A DNA stretch of 64,000 nucleotides from Shewanella benthica (GCA_023284085.1 JAKVHY010000021.1:1-64000), one strand, 5' to 3'; positions 48,504 to 57,396 are shown, counted from the first letter of the stretch. Notes: generated by a model from the sequence alone, not told the origin. Numbers and translations: made by a program.

Positions 48504-49100
48504 TTAGAAGCGGTAATCGACAGCAAGGTAAAGTTGCTGGCTATCCTGTAGCTTTATTGAACCTGAGCCATCAGCATCGCTACCCGATACTTCGTAATCC
48601 TGCTTCAAATAACGGTAACCCAGCTCAGTGCTCAGCTTGTCGTTGATCTTGAACATAAGACCAGTTTGACCACCCCATACGAAACGATCTTTCGAGCTTA
48701 CCTCATCAAAATCAGGGCTGATGTGATTTACGCCAGCAGTGGCACCGATAAACCAGTTAAGCTTGTTGCTAGCACCTAGACCAACCAAGTAGTCATAAGA
48801 AACCATCAAGCTTTGCTGTCTTGAGGCGTCATCTGAGTTGTAAGAATAAGTACCGTACACTCGGCTGCTATCATTCAAATAAGTACCGACACGAAACTCA
48901 TAAAACTCATTGTTTTCAGTTTCTCTTGCTGTTTCTGTTGGAGAACCAGCAATTGGATTTTGTATTGTTGGGGTATATGAACCTTTATAGGTATTCTGCT
49001 GTGCACCGACACCACCACCGATGAACCAGTCTGCAGCCATAGTAGGGGCTGACATTGTTGTGGCGATTACTGCTGCTAATGCTAAAGATTTGATTTTCAT
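48504..49100 (-). CDS. small outer membrane beta-barrel protein
   Basis: 198 residues: a signal peptide ending at TMAA, then an eight-strand-like barrel beginning DWFIGGGVGAQQNTY and ending LYLAVDYRF, with the usual terminal Phe. It resembles the OmpA-barrel/OmpW-like family of small porin-fold proteins with no obvious ligand site. Alternating strands such as YEFRVGTYLNDSSRVYGTYSY support this. Role not known. Confidence 0.82.
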   Translation of the reverse strand: MKIKSLALAAVIATTMSAPTMAADWFIGGGVGAQQNTYKGSYTPTIQNPIAGSPTETARETENNEFYEFRVGTYLNDSSRVYGTYSYNSDDASRQQSLMVSYDYLVGLGASNKLNWFIGATAGVNHISPDFDEVSSKDRFVWGGQTGLMFKINDKLSTELGYRYLKQDYEVSGSDADGSGSIKLQDSQQLYLAVDYRF

Positions 49101-49564
49101 AATATGTTCTCACTTATTGAAATTATTGTGACTCAAATTTAAGTAACTTATGCTCAGTGGCTTAGATTTAAGCGACTTAAATTTAAGTCATTTGTTTTTC
49201 GTTGGGGGCATACTAGTCGGATCTGTCTGAACGATAACTGAATGGAATAATAGAACGCTGTCTTATTAGGGATTAGAATAACGAGCCCTTCTTTAGTATT
49301 AGGGATTAAATGGTTGATTAATAAGGTTTTAAATGGTTTTGAGTGACTTTTTAGTTCTTTTGATGATTTTTATTTTTTGCTACAAGATTGAGTAATTTCT
49401 TAACTTTAGCTGAATATTATTCAGTATTAATTTATCTTCTTGTTACCGTGCGGAGTACGGGATAGGTGTGCTTTAATAAAGGTGAAAGACAAATATATCC
49501 GCTTGTTTTTACTCGTGACGTTGATATATTAACTGTCTGAAATATAAACTTAATTGAGGTTGTG
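49101..49564. promoter_or_regulatory. divergent intergenic region
   Basis: About 460 AT-rich bases between the barrel gene and the hydrolase gene. It contains repeated GACTTAAATTTAAGTC-type segments near 49130-49190 (TTTAAGT and ACTTAAA motifs in both orientations). They may be regulatory, but no known operator matches. No gene seen. Confidence 0.4.
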
Positions 49565-50923
49565 ATGAAGCTGGTTTTTGTTCATGGTTGGAGCGTGACT
49601 AGTACTGATACCTATGGTGAGTTACCCCAAGCCTTAACTAAGCTAGCGGATGCTGGACTTAAGCTAGATATCCAACATATTCATCTTGGTCGCTATATCA
49701 GTTTCAACGATGAGGTGACGTTAGAGGATATTTCAATTGCCTTCGAAGCGGCGCGCCATAGAGAGCTGGGTGATGAGACATTTTCTGTTATCACTCACTC
49801 TACGGGTGGCCCCGTGATCCGTGCCTGGCTTGAACGTTACTATGGCAAAAGCTTAATCCAATCGCCCCTCAATCACTTGATCATGTTAGCTCCCGCTAAT
49901 CACGGTTCGGCATTAGCTCAGATAGGAAAATCCAGAGTCAGCAGGCTCAAGGCGTGGTTCGACGGTGTTGAGCCCGGGCAGAGGGTGCTCGATTGGCTTG
50001 AATTAGGCAGTGATGGCCAACATGTATTGAATCTACACTGGTTAACTTACAATTTTAGTGAGGCAGGTCTTTTCCCCTTTGTGCTTACTGGCGAGACTAT
50101 AGACACTAGCTTGTATGACTATATGAATAGTTATACTGCCGAAGCCGGCTCTGACGGTGTGGTGAGAAGCGCCGCAGCGAATATGAACTTCTCATATATA
50201 CGCCTAACCCAAGAAGCCGAGCTGACTTGTATGGGATTTGAAGGTGACTGTGTGAGTCGGCTGACTCTGGCTGAGTATAAAGTCCCGCTTCAGCAGTGCG
50301 CATTCGAGATCATTCCCAGAGCCAGTCATAGCCAGGGCGTCATGGGAATAATGGCTTCAGTGACGTGTAAAAATGCCAGTAAGAAGAGGGTGGTCTCTTC
50401 GATACTAGACTGTTTATCTGTTGGAAATAGCAGTCAATATGCCGCTGTATCTCAGGCTATGGTGTTGCGCACGGATAAGGTAAAGAAAAAACAGCGTCAT
50501 AGCATGTTAGTGGTGCGAGTCACGGATGACCTTGGGCATAAGGTGACGGATTTCGATTTATATCTACTCAGTGGAGCCGATTTTAATCCTGGCAAGTTAC
50601 CCAAGGGCTTTATGTTGGATAAGCAAAAAAATAGCCAAAATAGTAATTGCATTACCCTCTATCTGGATACTAATAAACTACTGTCAGCGGCCGAAGGGAA
50701 AATGGGATTTAAAATTGTTCCCAGGCCAGATTCTGGGTTCAGCTATTATCGAACCGCCGAATATCACAGCGAACCCAAGCAGGTGAGTCAGTTAATTAAG
50801 CCTGATCAGACGACACTGGTTGATATCGTGTTGAAACGCCATATCCATCAAGAGACCTTCACCTTAGTTAGCACTGATGAGGCTGGGGCATTCGATTCGC
50901 TTGCAGGAATGCAAAAGAATTAA
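49565..50923 (+). CDS. lipase-like alpha/beta hydrolase
   Basis: About 452 residues. The N-terminus carries the oxyanion loop of a cytoplasmic alpha/beta hydrolase (KLVFVHGWSV), and the nucleophile motif is THSTGGPV. A segment MLAPANHGSALA fits phospholipase/esterase relatives. The C-terminal 170 residues have beta-strand character and may be a lid or accessory domain. No signal peptide. The ATG at 49565 has GAGG upstream; an adjacent GTG is the alternative. Substrate unknown; it is probably a lipid or ester. Confidence 0.8.
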   Translation: MKLVFVHGWSVTSTDTYGELPQALTKLADAGLKLDIQHIHLGRYISFNDEVTLEDISIAFEAARHRELGDETFSVITHSTGGPVIRAWLERYYGKSLIQSPLNHLIMLAPANHGSALAQIGKSRVSRLKAWFDGVEPGQRVLDWLELGSDGQHVLNLHWLTYNFSEAGLFPFVLTGETIDTSLYDYMNSYTAEAGSDGVVRSAAANMNFSYIRLTQEAELTCMGFEGDCVSRLTLAEYKVPLQQCAFEIIPRASHSQGVMGIMASVTCKNASKKRVVSSILDCLSVGNSSQYAAVSQAMVLRTDKVKKKQRHSMLVVRVTDDLGHKVTDFDLYLLSGADFNPGKLPKGFMLDKQKNSQNSNCITLYLDTNKLLSAAEGKMGFKIVPRPDSGFSYYRTAEYHSEPKQVSQLIKPDQTTLVDIVLKRHIHQETFTLVSTDEAGAFDSLAGMQKN

Positions 50924-50990
50924 CGCTAGGCTGGCATGGTCTTTGGAGATGAAGATTCGGGATTTTACTTTAACGTAAACGAGGCGTTTT

Positions 50991-51017
50991 AGCGGCCGAA
51001 ACACTCGGCCGCTTTTA
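50991..51017 (+). terminator. terminator between hydrolase and module A
   Basis: Stem AGCGGCCGA / TCGGCCGCT with a 5-base loop is followed by TTTTA. The T run is on the plus strand, so it ends the hydrolase transcript. The stem may also serve the minus-strand cupin transcript. Confidence 0.75.
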
Positions 51018-51021
51018 GCTA

Positions 51022-51756
51022 TTACTTGAATACTTTTTCGTTAGTGCCATATGGACCTAAGTTTAGATCGCGCTGACGGATCTCATCCACACGGTCGAAC
51101 GCTTCTTCTGCAACGCGAAGGTTCTTCACATCTTTACGCCAGTAGTACTTGAAGCCATCGAAGTGGGCATTCTTTGGATACCAGTACATCACACCTAAAC
51201 CTTTATCGCTCATGATAGGTGTGTTGTGAATAGTGGCGCCAGGAATGTAGAAGTACTGGCCTAGGCTTAGTGACTGGAACTTGTTGTTGGCCAGTGTCTT
51301 ACTGCCGCCGGTAACCACGTAGTAACACTCAGGCTGGCCGTGGAAGTGAGGTGCGTGATCAGACTTGCCGCCGTTAGTGATGCCAATTACAACCGGGCTA
51401 TCAGAAAGCTCTTTCCACAGGTAACCAACCGGTGCATTTGCTAGCTCACAGTTCTTGGCTTCCATGATGTTGCCATTGTCATCCATGGTCTTACAGAAGC
51501 GTTGATCGGGTGCAATGCTGTCGTTAGATTTAATCGAGTTAAAATCGATTTTTCCCGCTTCCCAGTCGGCAATATAGGCTTCGACCATAGGGTCACTACA
51601 TTGGGCTGGCATAGTGTCTTGTGGTGAGAATGGTGTGCTGTCATAAGGCACAGGCGTCATCTGCTGGTATGGCAGTTGTGCGTGCTCTGGGCCGGCGGCC
51701 ATTGCGGTTGCCGATACTAGCGCGGCCATGCCGAAGATCATTTTTAGTTTCATCAT
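51022..51756 (-). CDS. secreted cupin, module A
   Basis: 244 residues with a signal peptide ending at TAMAA, so the protein is periplasmic. A single cupin domain has a full metal site: His137, His139, Glu143 in PHFHGQPECYY, then His177 in IPGATIHNTP. An N-terminal helical region of about 100 residues contains IKSND, shared with its paralogue in module B. The HxHxxxExY pattern also occurs in DMSP lyases such as DddY, but the protein is much shorter than DddY (about 400 aa) and the motif is general among cupins, so this is only a hint. It is separately transcribed with its own CRP-like and operator-like sites upstream. Confidence 0.8.
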   Translation of the reverse strand: MMKLKMIFGMAALVSATAMAAGPEHAQLPYQQMTPVPYDSTPFSPQDTMPAQCSDPMVEAYIADWEAGKIDFNSIKSNDSIAPDQRFCKTMDDNGNIMEAKNCELANAPVGYLWKELSDSPVVIGITNGGKSDHAPHFHGQPECYYVVTGGSKTLANNKFQSLSLGQYFYIPGATIHNTPIMSDKGLGVMYWYPKNAHFDGFKYYWRKDVKNLRVAEEAFDRVDEIRQRDLNLGPYGTNEKVFK

Positions 51757-51851
51757 CTTTTCCTATTCTGAACTGATGCAGCTGAAAGCTGCGATATTAT
51801 GCTTATTATTTTGGGGCTGAACTAACAATAAAGCGATAAAGGATCCGTAAA

Positions 51852-51867
51852 GGTGAATTGGATCACG
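51852..51867. promoter_or_regulatory. CRP-like site upstream of cupin A
   Basis: GGTGA-ATTGGA-TCACG matches TGTGA-N6-TCACA at 8 of 10 bases. The same GGTGA-N6-TCACG pattern stands upstream of the module A flavoprotein. CRP governs anaerobic respiration genes in Shewanella; binding here is inferred. Confidence 0.55.
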
Positions 51868-51890
51868 CACTGGTTTTAGCAACAAACTTA

Positions 51891-51910
51891 TTCGTGAGCT
51901 GGCTCGCGAA
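51891..51910. promoter_or_regulatory. inverted repeat, candidate TetR-family operator (cupin A)
   Basis: TTCGTGAG-CTGG-CTCGCGAA, 7 of 8 arm bases paired. The left arm belongs to a 17-base identity (ACAAACTTATTCGTGAG) shared with the region upstream of the flavoprotein gene. The TetR gene next to module A is the obvious candidate binder. Confidence 0.6.
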
Positions 51911-51932
51911 CATTCTTACCTCTGGTCATTAT

Positions 51933-53015
51933 TTACAAGTGAAACTGCAAACTGAGTTGCGCGTAGTTGGAGCTTCCCTGAGGCGACTCTGTTGGGTTAA
52001 ATTCTGGCGTATTATCTTCGATTTGATAGCGACCGAATTCGAAACCGACTTCCAGTTCACGAGTCAAATTGGTAAAAATATTGATGCCTAAGTGGTTGCG
52101 AACAGTTTGCTCTACTTGAGTGCTTGTACGGCCGTAGAATAGACTGGAGCGCAGATGTTCATTCCAAAAGTGACGGTAAGCAAACATCATAGATGTTGAG
52201 GTTTCCAGTTCGCCATCGATGATATCTTTGGCGGCATCGGTACCGACATAACGGCCTAAATTCCCGTAATGTAGCTGTACCCTAAAATCGTCTTTGCCAA
52301 ATGTGTGTAACTTGGCTGCGGCCGAAATACCTGTGCCAAATTGAGCGCTGTCTGCTGGGTCTAAATAGCGAAATAGGCTCGATATGGATACATTGCCCCA
52401 ATCACCTTTTTGGTTGTAACGAACGATAGCGTCGGGAATATAGTCATTGCTGGTCTCTATCCACTGCTTTTCACCGCTATTCGGTCCCTTCTTAGTGCCG
52501 TAGGTGTATGGGTTTTCTAAGGCTATTTGCCAATGCTCGGTTTGATATCTGAGCAAGGCCTGTCGCACCATAGCTTGCCCCACTAAAGGGCCGCCAAGAT
52601 CTGCCGTTTCGGCGAAGGTGCTGGTGTTGACGAGAGTTGACCAGGTTTGACCCGCCGTAAACTCCCGGTATTGGATCATTGCGTGTCTGAGTCTCGGGCT
52701 GTAAGAGTTCGAGATGATCGGGTTGCCCTGAGAGGAACCGACAAAATCAATCTCGGCAAACCCGGTAACCTCTCCACGGGTTAGCTTGAGGTTAAATCGA
52801 CTCTCCTGAGCACCAAATTGTGTGCGTTTGGCCTCTTCTTGAATCGTTCCGTCCCCATTCCAGTTGGGTTGGAAAGCAATGGTGCCGTCGACGTAGCGGG
52901 CATTGGCTTTAATGAATCCTCCCATTTGATAGTGAGTTTCAGTTAACGTGGAAGCGCTGCAGGGTAGAGTAATAAGAAGATAAGTTAACAGGGAAAAAGT
53001 GGTGAATGATTTCAT
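51933..53015 (-). CDS. outer membrane porin, DcaP-like
   Basis: 360 residues with a signal peptide ending near CSA, then porin strands with the DcaP-type opening (MGGFIKANARYVDGTIAF) and closing LSLQFHL. DcaP-family trimeric porins take up dicarboxylates and other organic anions, which would suit uptake of a carboxylated substrate for module A. It lies between the second porin and the cupin gene. A terminator at 53039-53062 suggests some independence from the upstream porin gene. Confidence 0.75.
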   Translation of the reverse strand: MKSFTTFSLLTYLLITLPCSASTLTETHYQMGGFIKANARYVDGTIAFQPNWNGDGTIQEEAKRTQFGAQESRFNLKLTRGEVTGFAEIDFVGSSQGNPIISNSYSPRLRHAMIQYREFTAGQTWSTLVNTSTFAETADLGGPLVGQAMVRQALLRYQTEHWQIALENPYTYGTKKGPNSGEKQWIETSNDYIPDAIVRYNQKGDWGNVSISSLFRYLDPADSAQFGTGISAAAKLHTFGKDDFRVQLHYGNLGRYVGTDAAKDIIDGELETSTSMMFAYRHFWNEHLRSSLFYGRTSTQVEQTVRNHLGINIFTNLTRELEVGFEFGRYQIEDNTPEFNPTESPQGSSNYAQLSLQFHL

Positions 53016-53038
53016 AGATTTCTAATGAGAACTAGGTT

Positions 53039-53062
53039 GAAAAAAGCCCTCAACAGAGGGCT
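53039..53062 (-). terminator. terminator after porin A
   Basis: Stem AGCCCT / AGGGCT with a 6-base loop and a run of T on the minus strand. An additional hairpin (GGCAGAAAC / GTTTCTGCC, 53133-53164) precedes it. Confidence 0.7.
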
Positions 53063-53180
53063 GGATTAAAACGCAGGCAGGAATTAGTTGAGTTGGTTTG
53101 GCTAGAAGCGCTTAAATCCTAATTTAAACAGTGGCAGAAACCGGGGGAGCGCCTAGTTTCTGCCTAAACATCAATGGCTA

Positions 53181-54317
53181 TTAGAAGTAGTAACCAAAGT
53201 TGATGTTGACGCGTTTGTCCCAATCATCACCCATTTCTGGCAGACCGACATGATCATTGTTGGCGGTTGAGAAGGTCATGTTTTTGCCCATGATGAAGTC
53301 GACCATGGTATAAGTTGGGCCAGCCGAGATGGCACAACCGGTAACGTTCTGCATACTGTTGTCGTAATCGTCATCAGCAACGTCTGGGGTCATTAAGCCA
53401 AAGTCGTTATAGCACTTTACGCTCCCCCAATCTGTGGCGAAGGATTTAGCTATGTTGGCGCTATAGACTTGACCCTTAGAGGCTATCTCGTATTGCCAGC
53501 TCACTACCGACACGCCGATCTTGTTCGAGTCGGCCGAATCAGCTGCATCGTACTCATATTGCATCGCCTGCAGTTGCAGATTCCAGCCATTGTAGCTGCT
53601 GTCTAAGTGAAGAGCCGCAGCATAGCTATCGCCGGTATTACCGGTTTTATTGTTGTAGATCTCACCATACTGTATCGAGCCGCCGAAGGTGGTGGAGCCG
53701 CCTTTATGTTCGGCCGTGTAAGTCTGACGCAGGTTAACCTGGTTGGTTTCTTCGTTGTTATACTCGGTGCCGTTGATGGTGCCTGTGTATAGGTCGGTGG
53801 CGTAACGTTTATTCTCAGTTGGACCATACTCGGCATTCTTGTAGAAGGCTAAGTCTGTGTGCCAACCATTGCTGTTATAAACGGCCTTAACTCCGATATC
53901 ATGGTCGTCTTCGAAACCTAGGTAATAGGGAAGGCCGAACCACCAGCTGTTAGAGATAAACTCACGGTTACCAAATGGCACCTTGTTGATACCAAACTGT
54001 AGCTGCCACTCAGGATCGATATCGTAGATACCGTAACCATATTTGATGTAGTCGGTACTTGAGGTGAAGCGGTACTCTGCGGCTAATCCCCAATCGCCTT
54101 TCTTACCGTTAAACTTGATGGCAGCCATATCGAACGTAAGATCGCCACCCTTGTCTTTCGAGGCTTCGCTGTAATCTTTATAGCCATAGTTAACGCGTAC
54201 GGCGCCGCCTATCTTTATACCGTCTTCCTGCTCTTCTGCACAGGCGTTAAAGCCAGTTAGTGCTATCGCTGTTGCCACCATCGACAACATGAACTTGGTG
54301 GTTATTTTCATCATCAT
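53181..54317 (-). CDS. outer membrane porin-like protein, module A copy
   Basis: 378 residues with a signal peptide and alternating beta strands (GGAVRVNYGYKDYSEAS start, NFGYYF end). Its paralogue at 59407-60537 is nearly identical through the mature part, differing mainly in the signal region and scattered residues. The A copy has two extra Cys (SVKCYND and VTGCAIS) absent from B. Both carry the run LTFDMAAIKFNGKKGDWGL. I do not recognise a named family; porin is inferred from strand pattern, terminal Phe and context. It lies downstream of the cytochrome gene on the same strand. Confidence 0.8.
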   Translation of the reverse strand: MMMKITTKFMLSMVATAIALTGFNACAEEQEDGIKIGGAVRVNYGYKDYSEASKDKGGDLTFDMAAIKFNGKKGDWGLAAEYRFTSSTDYIKYGYGIYDIDPEWQLQFGINKVPFGNREFISNSWWFGLPYYLGFEDDHDIGVKAVYNSNGWHTDLAFYKNAEYGPTENKRYATDLYTGTINGTEYNNEETNQVNLRQTYTAEHKGGSTTFGGSIQYGEIYNNKTGNTGDSYAAALHLDSSYNGWNLQLQAMQYEYDAADSADSNKIGVSVVSWQYEIASKGQVYSANIAKSFATDWGSVKCYNDFGLMTPDVADDDYDNSMQNVTGCAISAGPTYTMVDFIMGKNMTFSTANNDHVGLPEMGDDWDKRVNINFGYYF

Positions 54318-54355
54318 TACCTATTAGTATTATTACTGTTTTATGTTTTGAACTG

Positions 54356-54724
54356 TTACATCACATCGAACCAGGTACGGTGACACTCGGCGCATACCGG
54401 TGCTTTTTTCTCGTGTTCGCCATGACAAGCTAAACAGCTGGCGCCCTGGTTGTAGTGGAATGATCTGTGAGGATTAGCTTCTTCGATAGCAAGCTTTGAC
54501 TCATCGATCTCTATACTGTTGATGTCGCCATGGCATTCGACGCAGGCGCTATCTGTGGCATTCTTTTTTCCTGAACCTTGATGGCAGCTCTGGCAGCCAT
54601 CTTCATAGATAAACTCATGGTTAGTTCGCCCATGAGTCTTGCCTTTCATCTTCACCAGCTCACCAGCAAAAGCGCTGCCAGAGAAGATCAGGCCGATAAC
54701 GAGTGTTAACATTAATTTGTTCAT
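54356..54724 (-). CDS. periplasmic tetraheme cytochrome c, module A
   Basis: 122 residues with a signal peptide ending at SAFA. Four CxxCH heme sites: CQSCH, CVECH, CLACH and CAECH, in a pattern like the heme domain of flavocytochrome c3 and the small cytochrome CctA. It lies 6 bases after the flavoprotein gene and should be its electron donor. In fused fumarate reductases (FccA) these parts are one chain; here they are separate. Confidence 0.92.
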   Translation of the reverse strand: MNKLMLTLVIGLIFSGSAFAGELVKMKGKTHGRTNHEFIYEDGCQSCHQGSGKKNATDSACVECHGDINSIEIDESKLAIEEANPHRSFHYNQGASCLACHGEHEKKAPVCAECHRTWFDVM

Positions 54725-54730
54725 AGTGAT

Positions 54731-56248
54731 TTATGCCTGCACGTCAGATTTGATGGTTTCAGATACGACGATACCCATCGTCAGACATTCCAGGCACGAA
54801 GTAGAACTCAAGCGTGCCTCGCCGTGGACACCACCTGTGACTTCACCGATGGCATAGAGCTTTTTGATAGGCTTCATGGAGCGCCCATCGATAACCCGGG
54901 CACCGATATCTGTCTTTAATCCACCCATGCAGTAGTGCACCTTAGGCCAGATGCGTGATACGACGAATGGCGGTTTTAGCTCAACCGCCGTATCCATCTT
55001 ACGGCCGAATAGGGGATCCTGACGTGTGCTGACTTGAGCGTTAAACTGTTTCACTGTCTGTTTTAACTGAGTAAGAGGAATGTTGAACTTTTCCGCCAGC
55101 TGCTCGAAACTGTCGACCTTCCATGCCATATCATCGCGAAGCGCACGCACGACACGGTCATCATCCGGATGATCTTTATGGTTAAAGAAGACGACCGGGT
55201 ATGCCGGTGAGCCGTCCTGATAACGGTTCTTCATGATGGCTTCCGAGCAGGTCTTACGATCGGCTCTCTCGTTCATGTAACGTTTGCCATTCAGTACGCT
55301 GACCGAGATCCCTTCGTGCCAACCAATAGAGAGCAGGGCGTTGGACCAACCGAAACCGCCCTCGTCGGGGGAGCCCCAGTGACCGGTCTGAATCATGTTC
55401 ATATGTACCGGCAACGCACCGTGTGCCATGGCGGTTAGGGTGACTTCACCGGTAGCGCCCAAGGCATTAGTACCATCGAGTGTCGGATCCAAAGATGGGT
55501 CGACTGCGGCGCGCAGCTCCATGTTGCGGGCGAAGCCACCGTTAGCGAGCACTACCGCCTTGTTTGCCTTGATATAGATGCTCTTACCGGTTTTTAGATC
55601 AGGGAAGCGGTAGTTCTGACGAACCTTAAGGCCGATTATTTCCTGTCCGTCCATGATGAAATCTTCGATGTAATGCTGGAGGCGATAATCGATCCCCTCT
55701 CTCACACCTGTCTCATAGAGTTTAGTGGTGATGTCACCGCCAGTGCCGTGTTGAGTCCTGATGGCGCGAGCCTTGTTATGACCACCGACCTGAATGTTAA
55801 AGTCCTTGCGGAATTTAACGCCGGTTTCGATACACAAGTCGTAGGCGTCTAGGGCGCGATTGGCGATCTGAAGTAGCATGGCCTCGTTCTGCATGCCGCG
55901 GCCTGAGATAAGCTGATCTTTGACTAGCTCTTCTGGCGAATCATCCTCGACTCCTTGAGCTAGTTGAGTCGGATTTTTAGGGATTGCCAGCCAGCCACCA
56001 TTAATCGCCGAGTTTCCACCAATTACTTGCATTTTTTCCAACATCAGCACAGAGCCGATACCACTACGTTTAACATTTAATGCCGCAGAAAGCCCCGCAA
56101 AACCAGAACCGACCACGATCACATCGGCAGATTCGTTCCACTTTATCTCGCCACACTCACTGGCCATGACAGTACCTGGCATAGTCGATGCCAGCCCGCC
56201 CAATGCCGCACCGGCACCTAGTTTTAAAAAATTTCTTCTATCTTGCAT
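54731..56248 (-). CDS. Tat-exported FAD-dependent reductase (flavocytochrome-type flavin subunit), module A
   Basis: About 505 residues. The Tat motif RRNFLKLGAG precedes a Rossmann FAD site (VIVVGSGFAGLSAAL) and the FAD/reductase fold of the fumarate reductase/FccA group. The catalytic Arg of Fcc3 (Arg402) is kept in RYMNERADRKT. The fumarate-type Thr-Glu-x2-Arg element is replaced, HPT is replaced by the SPDEGGFG region, and His504 reads Tyr in VHYCMGG. The Arg of HGEARL is kept. It is thus a reductase of an unsaturated substrate but probably not fumarate. The ATG at 56248 directly precedes the Tat motif; an upstream start would add ten residues. Confidence 0.85.
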   Translation of the reverse strand: MQDRRNFLKLGAGAALGGLASTMPGTVMASECGEIKWNESADVIVVGSGFAGLSAALNVKRSGIGSVLMLEKMQVIGGNSAINGGWLAIPKNPTQLAQGVEDDSPEELVKDQLISGRGMQNEAMLLQIANRALDAYDLCIETGVKFRKDFNIQVGGHNKARAIRTQHGTGGDITTKLYETGVREGIDYRLQHYIEDFIMDGQEIIGLKVRQNYRFPDLKTGKSIYIKANKAVVLANGGFARNMELRAAVDPSLDPTLDGTNALGATGEVTLTAMAHGALPVHMNMIQTGHWGSPDEGGFGWSNALLSIGWHEGISVSVLNGKRYMNERADRKTCSEAIMKNRYQDGSPAYPVVFFNHKDHPDDDRVVRALRDDMAWKVDSFEQLAEKFNIPLTQLKQTVKQFNAQVSTRQDPLFGRKMDTAVELKPPFVVSRIWPKVHYCMGGLKTDIGARVIDGRSMKPIKKLYAIGEVTGGVHGEARLSSTSCLECLTMGIVVSETIKSDVQA

Positions 56249-56303
56249 TTGTGTACCCTCACATAGGAATGACACCAAGATAAAGGGAATCGGGGGGAGT
56301 AAA

Positions 56304-56319
56304 GGTGAACTAAATCACG
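56304..56319. promoter_or_regulatory. CRP-like site upstream of module A flavoprotein
   Basis: GGTGA-ACTAAA-TCACG, 8 of 10 bases of TGTGA-N6-TCACA, about 55 bases before the ATG. Confidence 0.55.
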
Positions 56320-56339
56320 GGTTTTTTTCAGTGACAAAC

Positions 56340-56365
56340 TTATTCGTGAGTCATGTCTCGAATAA
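56340..56365. promoter_or_regulatory. inverted repeat, candidate TetR-family operator (flavoprotein A)
   Basis: TTATTCGTGAG-TCATGT-CTCGAATAA: the outer arms TTATTCG and CGAATAA pair perfectly, and GAG/CTC pair inside. It shares ACAAACTTATTCGTGAG with the cupin A upstream region. Confidence 0.6.
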
Positions 56366-56388
56366 ATTTACTCATGAGTAACTTCATG

Positions 56389-56405
56389 TTTCACAGTCTG
56401 TGAAA
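56389..56405. promoter_or_regulatory. 7-3-7 palindrome in divergent region
   Basis: TTTCACA-GTC-TGTGAAA, a perfect palindrome between the divergent flavoprotein and TetR genes. Spacing does not fit CRP (N6 expected), so a different regulator or a transcript hairpin is possible. Confidence 0.45.
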
Positions 56406-56454
56406 ATGTAGGGGGAATTCTATAGAGGATGGCTAAACTTTGCCGGGATGTTTA

Positions 56455-56470
56455 TATGACGTGATTCACA
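56455..56470. promoter_or_regulatory. CRP-like site upstream of TetR-family regulator
   Basis: TATGA-CGTGAT-TCACA matches TGTGA-N6-TCACA at 9 of 10 bases, the best CRP-like site in this region. Confidence 0.6.
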
Positions 56471-56493
56471 AAGGCCATAAATAACTCATCATT

Positions 56494-56513
56494 TACGTGA
56501 GATATCTCTCGAT
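56494..56513. promoter_or_regulatory. inverted repeat, candidate autoregulatory TetR-family operator
   Basis: TACGTGAG-ATAT-CTCTCGAT resembles the TTCGTGAG-N4-CTCGCGAA repeat upstream of cupin A. It lies about 75 bases before the TetR-family start codon, as expected for autoregulation. Confidence 0.5.
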
Positions 56514-56588
56514 TGTTAATGGTGTCGCTATAAAAGCATGCGAGCCTCAGACCATACTCATGGCAGTTAAAGACGAAGAGTCAGTCCC

Positions 56589-57380
56589 ATGAAATGCCCG
56601 ACAGATGTACTACCTACACTTAGGTGTAATCAAATTTTAGATGCCGCTGAGCATCTGATTGAAACGCAGGGAGTGGTGTCTTTCAAGTTTTCGCAATTAG
56701 CCAAAGAGGTGGGTTGCTCTACGGGAACCTTGTATAAGTTTTTCGAGCGGAAAGAGGATGTCTTAGTTTGCCTGTTTCTCAGGAGTGCGACTTCAAATCA
56801 CTTACCCATTTTTATCGACAGTCATCCGGATCTAACCGCTCAGGAAAAAGTATTACTGCCCATCCTGCTTACCTTCGAGACAATAAAGCGTAGCAAGAGT
56901 TTTTTTACTCTACGTTCTGTGTCGGTCAATACCATGGTGTGGCAACTGGCCAGTGATGAAAAGGTGGGACGTTTCAAGAAGAGAATCAATGCATTCTGGG
57001 AGTGGTTTACCGTTTCTCTTCATGAAGCGGTAGATAACGGCGAGTTGGATGCTACGCCATTGCAGGTTAAAGAGCTGGTACAAGGGATCGCATTTTATTT
57101 GACCGGATGCCTGACCCAGTTTGAGAGTGAATTGATTGCACCTAAATATCTGTCGAATCGTCGTGAGACTTGTTACCGACATCTATCAAATTTGATGGCG
57201 CAATATAGATGGAATAAACCACTTAATCAGGCGTTGTTCGATTCACTCGAGGCGAAAACGATTCAATTTTTCGATAAACACTACCGCAAACATATGACAT
57301 GTGCGGCATGCAGTGAACTGGCATGTACTCAGGAAAGTAACGAGAAACACAGCAGCCCACTACAGAGGTTAGCCGGTTAA
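56589..57380 (+). CDS. TetR-family transcriptional regulator between the modules
   Basis: 263 residues, longer than most TetR regulators. The HTH is at residues 13-58 (ILDAAEHLIETQGVVSFKFSQLAKEVGCSTGTLYKFFERKEDV). The ligand domain is followed by a tail with three Cys (MTCAACSELACTQ). The tail may bind a metal or respond to redox. The gene is divergent from module A and precedes the chemoreceptor and module B. Matching inverted repeats at 51891, 56340 and 56494 make it the likely regulator of module A and of itself. The inducer is presumably the module substrate or product. Confidence 0.85.
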   Translation: MKCPTDVLPTLRCNQILDAAEHLIETQGVVSFKFSQLAKEVGCSTGTLYKFFERKEDVLVCLFLRSATSNHLPIFIDSHPDLTAQEKVLLPILLTFETIKRSKSFFTLRSVSVNTMVWQLASDEKVGRFKKRINAFWEWFTVSLHEAVDNGELDATPLQVKELVQGIAFYLTGCLTQFESELIAPKYLSNRRETCYRHLSNLMAQYRWNKPLNQALFDSLEAKTIQFFDKHYRKHMTCAACSELACTQESNEKHSSPLQRLAG

Positions 57381-57396
57381 GCCGTTTAAGATAAAA

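Noticed and set aside
51022..51756. Naming the cupin as a DMSP lyase (DddY)
   Set aside because: The HxHxxxExY pattern fits, but it is also the general cupin metal motif, and the protein is about 160 residues shorter than DddY with a different N-terminal part.
54731..56248. Calling the flavoprotein a fumarate reductase
   Set aside because: The catalytic Arg is kept, but the Thr-Glu-x2-Arg and HPT elements and His504 are not.
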